Notes: generated by a model from the letters alone, not told the origin. A stretch of DNA of 64,000 nt from Fomes fomentarius (GCA_022606135.1 JABYQN010000001.1:3782001-3846000), one strand, 5' to 3'; numbered from the stretch's first letter, positions 11,363 to 23,271 are shown. Numbers and translations are program-made.

Positions 11363-12318
11363 GCATGAAGTTACTGCGCCTTGACCAAGAATATCACAGA
11401 GTTTCGCAAGGGGCAAGAAGACAGACGTAGTACGACTTCCCGAGCTTCTCTTGCGACCAGAAGTTGACGTTGAGCGCGAAAACTGTGCGCACCTCTCGTG
11501 CGGCTCACCGCCAGCACTATCTTTGGTTTGGGAAATACATGATGTGACTGAGTGGGCGCGCTATGTCAGGAAGGTTCGGGGTACAGCATAAGGTATGCTG
11601 TGAGAGAAAAGGTACTCACCGAGCCCCGACGCGAGACCGTGCCGCATATGCGGATGCAATACCTGACCTATCCAACGTTCAGTCCCCACACTAACCTAGG
11701 ACTCACCTTGTTACTCAACAAGAGGATAAGAGGCGAACAACGACGTCTCGGGCGGGCCAAATGTGAACCTATAGGAGTAGACCCTCTTACAAAGTCAGGC
11801 ATGCCGGACGGGGTATGGCATAGCGAAAGATGGGTAGCACTGCAAACAAAATACAACGGACCACGACGGCAGAAGAGGGAACGCGTGTGTCTAATGAGCG
11901 TAGCAAATGAAGGGAAGCGCGGATGTCGACGGACTCAGAGCTCTAACACATGAAGAAGACCTGAGGAGCCTGCCGTGCTGTGACCTGCCAGTCCGGAAGT
12001 TGACAGTGAGGCATGTAGACGAGGTTGCAACGAAAGGACTAAAGAAGGGAAGCACAATCGAAGAACGGTCGATAACGATAAATGATTGAAGAATACAGTA
12101 GGTAGTAGGCAGTAGCGACAGAGTGAGCGGTGCGGAAGCTGGAGAATACAGCACTGGGGAGGTAAGCAGATTATGAACACGAACATGGACACGAACGTGA
12201 CCAAGAACAATACGTTAAAACAAGAGCTCGAACCACTGAAAGATACATGTGCACATCGACCGAAAGCCTCTGAACGAATGAAATGATAGATCAACCACAC
12301 CAACGACGTGCAGCACGC
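11363..12318. other. Intergenic, no feature seen
   Basis: Almost 1 kb between the reductase promoter and the stop codon of the lysine-rich gene. I see no open frame with domain character, RNA gene or repeat. Confidence 0.5.
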
Positions 12319-15060
12319 TCAGCTGGGCAACTGCGGCACAGGCGGGATGAGCTCCTTCCCGTACATCGCCTCCACCCTGTGGACAAACTTTGCGCGGATC
12401 GCCGCGCTCTTCTCGTCGTCCAGGAAGCTATACCGGCTGTCCGCATCGCTCCACACGCTCGACCGGTCCCCGCCACCGTCCTCCGCATCGAGGTACATCG
12501 TGTCGCGCTCGTACCCCGCGACGATGCCCGCAACTGTGTCGCGTGCTCGATCGTCACGCACGGCACGCTGTGCCTCGCGCTGCTTGCGGAACCCAGCAAG
12601 GATCGCGTTGACGTCGGGCGAGGGTTCGGGAGGTTCCGTGGACCCGGGGCGTGTGTACGGTGCCGACAGCGAGCGGTCACTGGCGTCGTCCTGCTCGTCG
12701 TCGTCGTACGCGAGCCACGAGTGCCCGTGATCGACCCTTCTCCGTGTGTCAAGCGCGGATGCCGATCGAGGCTGCTCAGACGGCACCGCGAGCTGGTCGC
12801 GCGGTGGCCACGCAGGTCCCTTGCCATTGAGGTACGGCTGTGCAGAGGCCGGACCCGGTGTGACCTTTATCGGCTCGTTCGATGGCCATCTGCTGTGTCC
12901 GTTAGTGTACGGGCTGGCAGATGCCGGGCCACCGGTCTTCAGCACATGGCGGGTTACGGCCTCCTTCGTAAGCCTCGATGTCTGGCGCACGAGCGGCGCA
13001 GTCTGCTCGCGCGGCAGGACAGGGGCGGTTGGGAATGGGGACATGCGTCCGCGTTGTACAGGGGGGACAGGCTGCGTGATCGTGGGTACCTCACGCGAGA
13101 GCTGCCTGGAAAGAGGAGACCCTGCAGGGCTGGCGCGGTCCGCGGAAGACACGGCAGGACGCGGCGGTGGACCGCGCGGCGACGAATCCATCATGCTCCA
13201 AGATGGGCTGGTGCTTCGTGAGATATCTATCGGCACGTCAGGTAAGGGACCCCTGGGTGGTGGACTGGGCGGTGGAAGGTCGTAATATGCGAGAACCTTC
13301 GGGCGCTGTAGTGACGGACTTGGTGGCCCTCCATTAGAGCCAACGCTCGAACTTGTCTGATGTCCTGGGCTTGTGGGCGTCGGTGTGGAGGGATTAGGAG
13401 TCACAAGGACGTAGTCCGGGTCTGGAGATGGCGGGATATGGCCTGCGGGATATGAGGACAGGGTGGGCGTAGGGGGTGTGAGCGTGAGCGGAACGGGCAC
13501 ATGTTTTTGCTCAAGAGTGAGCGCAGAAGTATTCGGGGCAGATATCTTCGGGCGCGCGCGAACAGACTTGGAGGCCGATACAGCAGCGACAGGAGACTTT
13601 GGTGAGGTGGGGCTTTCTGGACTCTCTCCCTGAAAATAGGCCGCAAACCTTGAGGCTGAGCGTGGGCTGCCGGCGTTCGCGCTGCGGAAGGTGGAAAGGA
13701 AGTCGATGCTGGGTGAACGTACGGATTCCGCGTCTCTGAAGGCCTTCGTGAGACCGTCTGTTGAGAGCATTGAGTCTGGCCGCTCATCAGAGTCCGCGGC
13801 GGTCGATGATGTGTCGGTGGTCGTGACAGAAGTATCGGCGGTGGTGGTCGTATCCATACTAGTGAACGTATCCACACTCGGGCGCACTTGGCCGGGAACT
13901 GGGGTGGTATTGCGGAAATCGGGGGGAAGGGGACTATTTGCGCGACTGAACATCTCGTAGATGGGCGGAGTCATGGTGTTCATAGCGGGAAGCGCAGGGA
14001 CAGGAGGTGGTTGGTCCTGAGAGGAATCGACTGAATCCTGCTTCTTGCGCGACTTCGAGTTTAACCTGAAGAAGCGTTTCGTCTTACTGGACGCCTCCGA
14101 GAGGTAACCGCCATCAGACTCGTCGCCGCTGACAGGAGAGGTGACCGACTGCTTGCGCGACCGAGACCTGGAGAACGCGGAGGCGTAGCCCTTGTCGGTC
14201 TCGTAGTCGGTACCCGGAGAGTCCGCATGTTTCTCCTTCTTGTCTTTCTTCTCCTTCTTGCTCTTCTTCTTCTTGAGCGCGGCCTCAGATAGGTACCCAC
14301 CGTCGCTCTCATAATCCGTCGCCCCGCCACCGCCCTCCCCATTCTTATCCTTCTCCTTCTTCTTATTCTTCTTGTCTTTCTTCTCCTGTTTTTCTTTCTC
14401 CTTCCTCTCCTTCTTCTCCTTCTTCTCTTTCTTTGCCTTTCCCCCTTCACTGACATATCCACCGTCACTCTCATATCCATCCGGCTTGGCCTTGCGGAGT
14501 TTGTTCTTCAGCAAGGAGGGTTGCGGAGAGGGGGCCGGAGAGACCGCGCGAGGCTCCGGCGTCGCTCTTAGGTCGAATTGCAAAGATCGATCTGTGTTTG
14601 CGCCTCCTGGTGAAAGACCGTTGCGGGGGGAGTACTGCACGGAGGTGTCAAGGGTGAGCGGGGGTGAGCCCTTGCTATTGAGGAGGAGTATCCCAGCGCC
14701 GGGCTGGGAGCGTTGCGCGAGTCCAGCGGAGAGATTCGACTCTTCCGACGTTGCGGTAGACGCATAAGTAAGACTTGGAGAGACAATACCCTACAGATAT
14801 CGAGTACGCGATATCCCCTCTTAGCGAACATGGACGGCAATAGGAGATGCGGGGCGCACCTGACTCTCTTCCTCCTCTTCCTCTACGATCCCGTCCGCGG
14901 GGTTAAACATCCAATTTTGGACGGTACGACTCGAACCTATACCAAGCTCGAGCGCGCTCTCTAGAATGGATGCGCGCAGCATGGAACCCCGGTTCTCGGG
15001 GTCGGTCTGCTGCTGAGGGCGCGGCGGGCGCGCAAAGGACGGTGAGTTTGCCGAAGCCAT
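12319..15060 (-). CDS. Lysine-rich, intrinsically disordered protein with ESDGGY repeats
   Basis: Two exons (15060-14860 and 14790-12319) join in phase to 890 codons plus stop. The first exon begins MASANSPSFARPP and ends in an acidic run. The second exon holds four spaced copies of a short motif (ESDGGYVSE, ESDGGYLSE, ETDKGYASA, ESDGGYLSE) separated by long Lys/Glu blocks likely to form charged helices. A long Pro/Ser/Thr-rich segment with many PPPSPPP-like runs follows. The C-terminal 100 residues look folded and helical (NAILAGFRKQREAQRAV, then RYSFLDDEKSAAIRAKF, then MYGKELIPPVPQLP). I do not recognise the family. The regularly spaced tyrosine/serine motifs suggest phosphorylation or scaffold use, which is inference only. 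Confidence 0.78.
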
Positions 15061-16104
15061 TGAGAGGCAGAAAGAGGGAGCGAGAGAGAAAACGAGTGGA
15101 AGACCCAGGCCGGGGGGAAGCGACAGAAAGTCGAAGTCGGTAGTTGTGTGGTCGCTACGAGACCAAGGCCTGACGTAACTGCCTGATATTGAGCTGAAAA
15201 TGAGGGAACAAAGTTCTAGATCTGCATGTGTGTGCGGTGTGCAGCGTGTGCGTAGCAACGGACGGCGAGGACGCCTCGGGGCGGGTGAAGGTGAGGGGGG
15301 TAGGAGGACAAGCGAGGACTGGGCAGGCCCGAAACGTGCACACCCAGAACTCGAAAGGCAGGAAAGGCATTTGAGGACAGGCGCCCGTGTCGGCTCTGCT
15401 TTGTTCTGAATTCAACTTCCATCTTCTCACTGATTGCTCACTAGAACTCTACTTCGTCCGACAGGACGATGGTTTCCCAACATCCGTCTGTCATTCAGGC
15501 TAAAAATCGGTTGAGATTGATACTGTCAGCGAACATCTGGCAGATGCGGGCACTATACTCAGAAGACCCAGCCTGCGCCACAACGTTCGCGTGCAAACTC
15601 GTCCACTGCCGTTGGGTAACTACCAAAACAATATGGGCCAATAGCAGCGGCTTTTGATCGGGTGCGAGGATGGTTCGTGTTTCATCTGACGGAGGACGCT
15701 CGTTCGGGGACAGCCAGTACCGTCACCACGCAGTGCCACTGCGATTGGTTCACGCGGTATGACAGAATGTTGGTGTCCGGATGCGTACCGCTATATTACG
15801 GCTGGTATAACTGGTGAGTGTATCTGTATGACACATGTTTCGCGAGTGTGGAGAACAAGCTTCCAGATGTAGAAGTTCAGTGGTAACACCAGCGGTGAGG
15901 AGTGGGAAGACACCGGCGTAGACTTCGCCCAAGCAGCGAAGCGGCGGGACGAAAGAATTCCATCTCCTCTTCGCATGCGACATGTTCGATGTGGCGTACT
16001 CCATGCATCCAGATCGTTCAAAATAGTCAGGCTGAAGACCGGAGTACGTGCCAGTCTACTGCCAGTTGTACCCTGGATCACGACCAGCGAACGTGAGCCC
16101 GGAT

Positions 16105-16205
16105 GTTCGCCGATGGGCTCAGGGGACAACCATGATGCATGAACGCCTCCTGTAAGCTGTTCCCATCCGGATTGTATGAATGGTGTTCGCCAATGGGTTC
16201 AGGGG
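16105..16205. repeat. Imperfect 21-base direct repeat, 80 bases apart
   Basis: The block GTTCGCCGATGGGCTCAGGG at 16105 recurs at 16185 as GTTCGCCAATGGGTTCAGGG. Both differences are G-to-A or C-to-T. No gene context explains it. Confidence 0.5.
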
Positions 16206-16404
16206 CAGGTGTCTGGGTGTGCTCTCGGTTGCGCGCACGGTCGGTGTCAATCTTGAGAGGGAAGCCTTCTGGCGCTGATTCGAAGTGCATACGACGCAAG
16301 GTGAAGCGGAAGGACGACTTCCATTCGGACCGGTGTGTGCCTGCATTTCTCAGATCAATATTCGTTGCAGCGGCTCGATGAGCTGTTAGCTTGAAGAATC
16401 CAAT

Positions 16405-16431
16405 GTAAGATAAGTTTCGATCTTATCTTAC
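16405..16431. repeat. Perfect 10-bp inverted repeat containing GATA motifs
   Basis: GTAAGATAAG and its exact complement flank a 7-base loop (TTTCGAT). Each arm contains AGATAA, the core of fungal GATA-factor sites, in opposite orientation. Confidence 0.45.
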
Positions 16432-17094
16432 CTGCGCCGCTCTGCAACAAGACACTTAGACAGCTTTCAGTGGTCAAACATGAGTCGAACGAAGGCAGGG
16501 AAGAGAAAGGCCCAAGGTGCTTTGAGCTCGGCCGCGAGCACCGACCGTAACCTCCGCACCTTCTGTGTGAACGTTTTAGCTCGGGGAATCGTGGATACTA
16601 AATGCTCCATGAGCTTATTCGATTGCTGAGACTATCGCGCTACCTACAAGGTACCGATGAGCTTAGCAGCGAAGGAGCCATAGTCGGTATTTTATCACCG
16701 TCCATAATCCGTTAATGCCGTGGTCTTCGAGGAGAACGAACGTGGTAGTGAGGCGTTTGCGACGCTGACTGCTGTTTTTCTACACGGTGATCACGGCAGC
16801 TGGGACGGTCAGTGTGTACCATAGGGCAAGGCAACAATGTACGTTGTTATCGAAGGAAGAGCCCGCGATTGTCTCGCCACCAGAAGCTGAACACCCAGCC
16901 GTGCGGACCATGGTCCTACCTTCCGGTCTCTTCCCTAGGATCCACAGACACTGTATGGGTTTGGGATATGCACATACCGAAATCTGGCTTTTTTACGTAG
17001 TCACCCTTTTTCAAGCAGCTCGTTCGATTGTGGAGGATGGGGGGAATGCCCCGAAGATCATCGGAACGCAGCAGCGAAGAGGCCAAAACCGATG

Positions 17095-18827
17095 TTACTT
17101 CCTTTTCCCTTTCCCCTTCGCCTTCGAGGACACGCCTCCCGCCGGCTCTGGATCGGTGTGCGGCGCACGGTCTCCAAGCGCGCCCTCCAGCAGGCCCTCG
17201 TTGTGGAGACACGTCACAAACTCCCTGATGAACGGCTCGTAGTCGAACGTTCTTCTCACATTGTCCGTCTACACCAGCCCAGATCCAACACCACACCGCG
17301 TCAGCCCACACGGGAAACACAGCAACGCGCGCACTTCGTAACAAACACCACACACCTGCGCTCTTTGTGACTTTTCGATCTCCTCCTCGACGGCGACCTT
17401 CGCCGAGAGCGCATCCCGCACGCAGCGCTCCCATGCCGGCACGAGGTTGCACTCGGGCATGTCGAGGATCGCGAGCTCCTTTGACATCTTGCGCGACCCG
17501 AAGTCCTGCGCGAATACCTTCCCAGGCTCCCCCGCGGCCGGCCGCAGCGTCGTCGCGAACGTCTGCGCCGCGGATGCTAGCAACGCCGGATCGACCTAGC
17601 CCGCGTCACCGCGGTGTTCAAGCTTTATAACCTCCCGGAGCACGAATGCACTGCGGGAAAGAGGGGGAAATGAGGGGCGGCACGCACCTTGTCTGCCCAT
17701 CCGTCAGGGAAGCATCCTCCCAGCCTCCGCTCCAGCGCCGCGCGTTCCCGTTTCAGCAACTCGAGTTCGTCGCTTGCACCGAGGTATAGATCGTCCACGA
17801 TCGCGAGCAAGTTGTACTGAATGTGTCCTTCGCCGCCGCCTTCCAGCACTCGCTGCATGCGCCTTTGCAGCACCGGCCTTACGACATCCATCCACCCCGC
17901 ACGGGACTCCGAAGCCGCGTCATCAGAGTGAATCTCGCCGACGTCCAAGGGCCCAGCTGCGCGCAACCCATCGAGTTCCCATACTCTGCCGTGGGCGGGG
18001 ACGTATCCGATGTAGTGGTACGCGTCTAGTTTCTCCGTCTCGCGCGCGGAGGCGGCCTTGCGCTTCGTGCGTGACGAGCTCACGGAGGTCTTGCGCTTCT
18101 TCGCTGGCGGCGAGCTCGCCGCCTTGGCTTCTTTGGCCCTCACTTTGGCAGACTCGAGCGCGGCAGTGGTCAGTGCGTGATATGCGCCGCGGATGTCTGC
18201 CGGGCTACGACCGTCGGCCGAGATGAAAAGTTCCCCGCATGAGTATGAAGCACGGTTGAGTATGGAACAGGAAGGGCTGTGCTTACCGCGCAAGGGAGTT
18301 ATGTGCTTCGCGGATGTGGGACGAGTTGGAAATGGCGAGTCCTCTCATCTGTGGTTCCGAGCACGTTTCAGTGCCTTGTTCACTTCGCTTCGCGACGAAT
18401 GTGGCCCACTGACCACTGGCGACATCTTCTCCGTGTCCGCGGCGAATTCGCGGAGTTGGCGGCCGAGGTTTACGCCCTTACAATTGAAGAGGACGTTCAA
18501 GATGGCCTGGGAAGCACAGGCGTCGTCGCTGAGCTGGTTCGCGAACCATATCGAGCGAGCATCCGGATCATCGAGGTCACTGCTGCCTTCGTACTCGTCC
18601 TTCAGAGCGGAGTCGTCCTCGCAGAGGTAGCAGAAGACCAGGCCGTACGGGTTCAGATGGTCTGTTGCAAACGGTTCCACGCTGTAGAGTTCCGTTACTT
18701 CCAGTCCGGACACGCCCAGCTTGCGTAGGAGTGTTGTAAAGACGCCAGGGTCAGATTCAATTACTGCGAATGGTCCACCGACCAAGTCATGCCGATCGCT
18801 ATTTGTCTGCATAGCTTGAAGGGTCAC
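17095..18827 (-). CDS. UCH37/UCHL5-type ubiquitin C-terminal hydrolase (peptidase C12)
   Basis: This is a cysteine deubiquitinase. UCH37 relatives work on the proteasome lid, INO80 or, as BAP1/Calypso, on nucleosomes. The start is either 18827 or 18812, just before GGPFAVIESDPGVFTTLL. The catalytic cysteine lies in LSDDACASQAILNVLFNC, with the oxyanion Gln upstream in ANQLSDD. Splicing yields MRGLAISNSSHIREAHNSLA. The catalytic His and Asp are in AYHYIGYVPAHGRVWELDGL. A Lys/Arg-rich insertion (PPAKKRKTSVSSSRTKRKA) looks like a nuclear signal. The C-terminal ULD-like tail RRTFDYEPFIREFVTCL is present and the protein ends in KAKGKGKRK. The introns read correctly. The length and tail fit UCH37 rather than small UCHL1-type enzymes. 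Confidence 0.9.
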
Positions 18828-19581
18828 TCCGTCAGCTCAAGGCTCCTAGAGCAAAGCGAGTTCAGCCATTGTACTGACCTGACAACCAGTTCAATCATCT
18901 ACGTCATGTATACAATGTTTTTGTATGGTAGCCGATAGTCAGAAGCAAAGAGATGGTGGTAGTACGAAGACAAACCGCATACAAACCTTAAACGCGATCG
19001 GAGTGGAGTCGACGCGTGTCCCGAACGTTACGACCATGTGATCGTGACGCTTCGAGCCCCGTGACACACGCGACGCGTCTAGGTCTGCCTGCACTGGTAA
19101 CATGGTGTCGACCTTGTGTCGGCGACATGCACGCGTGTGTGCTACACTGTAGATGATGCGTTTGCCTCACACGGCACACGGACTATATCTGCGTTAACAT
19201 AGTAGCATCCGAGTCCAGGGCCAACTTCGCCATGACATAACCGCACGAGGTTACCAGAGGAAATCTGCAATGGGACAAGAGTCACCACTGATGTTGATCA
19301 GAGCATTGTCGTCGACGTCCATTGCGGGGCAGAACCCCATACATTAAGTAGAAGACCATGCAGAGATAGATAACAACCATTATGCATTTGGGAGGTATGG
19401 TTGGTCATGATGGCAGTTATAGCAGGTGCAGATACGGGCAGAATGCAACGTAAAAGTGTAGAGATCCTTGGGTAGATAGAAATACAGTACAAAACAGCAC
19501 GGAAGGGACAATAAATTGTGGTAGACATTATGGAGCTTGGGCAGGACTGAGGAGATCTTAGACCATAGAGAGCACGAGCGC
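18828..19581. other. Intergenic, no feature seen
   Basis: About 750 bases upstream of the deubiquitinase gene and downstream of the cysteine-rich gene. No supported feature. Confidence 0.45.
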
Positions 19582-20371
19582 TCAAGGCGCTGCAGAAGAG
19601 CGACCAGCACAGTCGTAGCACGTTATGAGTTCACTGCAGATGCAGACAGAAGAGTGTCACCAACGCGCCCAGCAAACAACCACTCAACCACCGCAAGACA
19701 AGAATTGGCACGCACCTTTGAGTGCTCTCGGTCGCACAGTTCCGACACACTGTCCTCCCACATCCTGGCAAAACGCCTTCCTCCGTTTCAGCCAGAAGAC
19801 CGTCCGCCTTTCCGCCCTCCTCCTCTTCACGATCACGCGCCTTCCTTCGTCGGCCCGCAATTGGTGGCGGAGTGGGGCCCAGCGCAGTATTGGTGTTCAT
19901 AGCGAGCACAGGACGTCTCAAGGCCGGGAATGGGGAGACCAAAGGCGTATCAGGCAGACTCGGGGATGAGGTGAGTACCGGCGTGGGTGGCGTAGAAGGG
20001 GGACAGCCGTTACACGTCCGAGAGCATATGGCACAGGTCGGGGCGTGGCATCTGAAGTACGATCAGAGAAACGTTGGTGGATGAGTACAACCACAGACGC
20101 ACCGATCACATTGGATGAGTTGGTTCTGCTTCGCTCCGGCGAATGCACGATGGCAGGAGACACACATGAGCCCCCTGGGACTGTAGGGGATGGAGAGTAC
20201 GGGTGAGGAAACCACAGTGCTGTCGGGGTGTACAATTTTCCTCCTCTTCGTTGGTGGGAGTCTACGGCCATTAGAAAGATCGGAGAGGCCCATGATGGAC
20301 GTTTGTAGTGATCGAGGTCGAGAAGTAGTGTTCAGTAAAGAGGAGGACTTCGAAGACCAACTGAGAGTCAA
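19582..20371 (-). CDS. Cysteine-rich zinc-finger-like protein
   Basis: Three exons were read with matching phases. The start is MTLSWSS at 20371 or, more conservatively, MGLSDLS at 20293. A basic N-terminus (PPTKRRKIVHPD) precedes the first cysteine cluster, MCVSCHRAFAGAKQ. Across an intron this continues as QLIQCDRCHAPTCAICSRTC, forming closely spaced CxxC pairs typical of zinc-binding treble-clef or RING-like fingers. A Pro/Ser linker follows, then a second cluster CGRTVCRNCATESTQ and, after the last intron, ELITCYDCAGRS. I do not know the family by name. Small fungal proteins of this sort occur widely in basidiomycetes. A nuclear or zinc-binding role is inferred only from the motifs. Confidence 0.72.
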
Positions 20372-20432
20372 AGACCTGATTTCTCAGGCGCCGGATCAAA
20401 GGGCGTTGCAAAAAGAGTTCCGGTCTGTAGAA

Positions 20433-20511
20433 TACGCCGAACGGGAATCGAACCCGTGCCGCTTGCTACCAACATGGAAGGCAAGCATGATAACCACTTC
20501 ACCATCGGCGT
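20433..20511 (-). tRNA. tRNA-Gly (anticodon UCC) with a 7-base intron
   Basis: The minus strand folds as a complete cloverleaf. The acceptor stem is ACGCCGA/TCGGCGT with discriminator A, the D-stem GTGA/TCAT, the anticodon stem CTTGC/GCAAG, and the T-arm ACGGG-TTCGATT-CCCGT. The anticodon loop is CTTCCA plus A, interrupted after position 37 by TGTTGGT. Removing those 7 bases leaves a standard 72-nt tRNA reading GGA codons. The first base is A rather than the usual G. Confidence 0.88.
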
Positions 20512-20804
20512 ATGACATGTTTTTTACATTGTTATACAAGCTGTACGCGTAGCTCCCACAAAAGGCCCCACCTCTAAGCTTGGGTTTCTGCAACTTCGAC
20601 GCAACTGCTACATACATACTCGGCTTGCCAGCTCACCTCACTATTGCGGTATCCCATTCTCTACTCATATAGAACACTATGAAGAACAAGAACAAAGCTA
20701 CTAAATTCCCGGTGGTACATCGTGTCATCACCGTATAGTCTGAATGCTCACCAATGCATTCTACCGTGGCACGCTTTCCTCTATGAACTTGCGAATGTGT
20801 AACA
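20512..20804. other. Short intergenic region upstream of NC2-alpha
   Basis: This lies between the 5' end of the minus-strand tRNA and the NC2-alpha start. It should hold both promoters; no motif stands out. Confidence 0.4.
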
Positions 20805-21528
20805 ATGAAGGCGCGAATCAAGCGCATAATGCAGAAGGATGAGGAGGTTGGGAAAGTGGCTCAAGCTACTCCAGTCGTTATATGTGTGTATCCTTCGACC
20901 ATGCTACTGCAAGTGCGGGCATCTCGTACTCACTTATGTGTCCTCTCTCCCTTATTACCCGTTTGTGCGGCACACCCATGTGACTTCGCGTTCTGCTCAC
21001 ACCCAATAGCAAAGGCCCTGGAGTTATTCCTTGCCATGATTGTGGAGGAGGCGAGCAATGTTACGGTTGAGAGAGGATCGAGGAGGGTTGAGGCATACCA
21101 TCTGTCCGTCCTCATGCTTTCACTCCAAACTTTCCGTTTCTGCTGACTCTCTGTCTCGCTCACGTTCCATGCCGTTTCGCACGCACAGCAAGCATGCTAT
21201 TGATACGGTTGACATGCTTGACTTCCTGAAGGAGATTGTAGAAGCTGTCCCCGACCCATCCGCGGGTGGCACCATCGACGTAGAGGCTGAGAACGCTGAA
21301 GCGCGGAGCAGGAAGCGCGGGAAGGGCAAGGAAAAGAAGGGAGCTGGGGACGCGAATGGCGGAGACAAGCCCGCTCCTAGGCGCAGGAGGAAGAAAGCCG
21401 GTGCGAAGGACAAAGAGGAAGAGGATGGGGAGGAAGAACGCGAGATGGACGTCGAGGAGGACGAGGAGGAGGGCGGGAACGTTCGTCGGTCGCGACGAGA
21501 TGAGGACGACGACGACTGGGAGGGCTAG
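20805..21528 (+). CDS. BUR6: NC2-alpha (DRAP1/BUR6) transcription regulator
   Basis: Three exons (20805-20883, 21010-21103, 21189-21528) give 170 codons plus stop with correct phases. The histone fold reads MKARIKRIMQKDEEVGKVAQ, then KALELFLAMIVEEASNVT, then AYHLKHAIDTVDMLDFL, which matches the H2A-like NC2-alpha fold closely. With NC2-beta it forms a heterodimer that clamps TBP on DNA and represses or adjusts core-promoter use. The C-terminal half is a long charged tail of alternating basic (RKRGKGKEKKG) and acidic runs ending in DDDDWEG. The second intron begins GTCCGT, an unusual but acceptable donor supported by the conserved join. It is transcribed in the same direction as SLD5 just downstream. 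Confidence 0.92.
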
Positions 21529-21886
21529 AGCAGGCGGGTGCGGTGCGATGATTGGGACATATAACCCTTGTTGTATGAGTGTGGTGACTGTGCTGTCTGT
21601 GGGTCGAACTGTACTGTACATACCTGTTGAATTGTCCATCAATACACGTGGGCCACTCAAACTGTTGTACTTACCCATGAACACCCACTCTACCGTTTGA
21701 GGATTGTTTCGTAATGGCCCACTTGAACGAATCGACCTGTGATTCTAAATCGTACAGGTTTAATATGGGCGCTTGAAGAAGCGCCACAATTGGACGCGTC
21801 GTTGAACGCGATCGCGCCTCGACGCGACTTGCTTCCTACCTCTAAGTATCTTTCCCGACCAATCTCTACAAACATCATCTATTATC
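21529..21886. other. Intergenic between NC2-alpha and SLD5
   Basis: About 360 bases between two same-strand genes, expected to hold the terminator of the first and the promoter of the second. No specific motif recognised. Confidence 0.45.
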
Positions 21887-22929
21887 ATGGCCGCTCCCTG
21901 GCAAGACGACTTTGGTGCGCCTATGGCGGGCCCCTCATTCATCGATCGCGCTCGCAACGCTCCCGAAGACGACGATTTCACGATCACAGACGACTTTTCT
22001 GGCGGTCGTGCGGCGCCTCTCCCACAGGATCTGGCGGAAGAGACGCCATTTCAGCAGCTCATACGCCATTGGATGAACGAACGACACGCTCCGGACATCC
22101 TGCCCGGCCAGGAAATGCTGTTGGGACGGTTGCTCGATCATATTCGGAAACAGGTGAGCGTGCAGTTTTCGAGGATCGACTGTGGCTGATGGCATTTAGC
22201 TCTAGTCCAGCGATGTCGAGCTGCTCCGTGCCGACCCAGACTCCTCAGAGGAGGAACATTTTCGCATAATGCTCGTACAGACCGAGATTGAACGGGTCAA
22301 GTTTGTCATTCGGTCGTATGTCAGGACTCGATTGCACAAGGTATGTATCACTTATGTGTGGCGTCGTCCAGACTTGTTGCAAACCAGTACCGGGAATAGA
22401 TCGAGAAGTACGCGAAGTATATCACCAGAACCCCTGAAATACACCAGAGGCTATCAAAAGCTGAACTGGAGCACGCGCAACGGTTCGTATCTCTGGTGAC
22501 GGTTGTCTGAGGAATGCGTACTTAAGAGGCGCCAGGTATGCGCGGTTGGTAGAATACCATTTTACACAAGCTGTTCTCCAGAGCCTACCGCCACAGCAAC
22601 GGTCACTAGACGAGGATGTAGCGTTCATGCCACCTATGAGTACGTCCTTTCTCAACCATGACAAATATATTTTACTGACTCGGTGCCACCTGCGTCACAG
22701 TACCAGCACCGAACACGCTGCGACCAGTCTTCGCGCATGCCTTGGTCGACTGTCCACCTATGCGCTTGCCCGAGTAGGTCCTTTGACTAACCGTGATCTC
22801 TAACATGTTGACTGACTACCCATGACTCGCAGTGGCTCTTCGACAGAAATGCAGAAAGGACAGACCTCCCTCACGCCTTACTATGTCATCGAACAACTAC
22901 TACTTCGTGGCGAAGTCGAACTTGTGTAG
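21887..22929 (+). CDS. SLD5: GINS complex subunit SLD5
   Basis: SLD5 is one of four subunits of GINS, the part of the CMG helicase that unwinds DNA at replication forks. Six exons (21887-22153, 22206-22340, 22400-22482, 22536-22639, 22701-22773, 22833-22929) sum to 252 codons plus stop, with every junction in phase. The helical A-domain reads TPFQQLIRHWMNERHAPDIL, then QTEIERVKFVIRSYVRTRL, then KIEKYAKYITRTPEI. The B-domain at the C-terminus ends in YYVIEQLLLRGEVELV, matching the family's hydrophobic last residues. The length is normal. An acidic, disordered N-terminal stretch (NAPEDDDFTITDDFS) precedes the fold. Confidence 0.92.
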
Positions 22930-23271
22930 TACTACGTTGTTCGTTAACGCAGTTCAGGCTCAATCAGTAAGGGTGCTCGACTTGCAGATGACATCTAACA
23001 GAGGGCACGCGATCACATAGATATTCTGTGGTTGTCTACTTCCCACTACCCCTGCCCACGTAACCTCCATATTTAATTCTTATTGTGTTCAAGTCCCAGC
23101 GGTATTCCTGACCCTCGTTGTTGTTATGACCGCGGCACTGGCCGCCATATGCTCTTGTAACCCTCAGGTTGACATAAAAGATTAGGCCCTGTACCAACAC
23201 CTTCAACCTCACTGTTCTTGCTCTTTCCTTCTTCTCGTTACTAGAAGTCCGGCTTCTGGCCAGCTTCCAAG
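22930..23271. other. Intergenic upstream of second AA9-like gene
   Basis: This region carries a weak TATA-like stretch (CATAAAAG near 23169), about 100 bases before the AA9-like start. Nothing else supported. Confidence 0.4.

Larger units (their letters stand above)
15061..17094. other. Long intergenic region with minor repeats
   Basis: About 2 kb with no gene I can support. It contains an imperfect 21-base direct repeat near 16.1-16.2 kb and a small perfect hairpin at 16405-16431. The rest is open to antisense transcripts or very short genes that I cannot see. Confidence 0.45.

Noticed and set aside
12283..13285. Two long GC-rich plus-strand frames
   Set aside because: Antisense of the disordered protein gene; open only because of high GC and biased codons.
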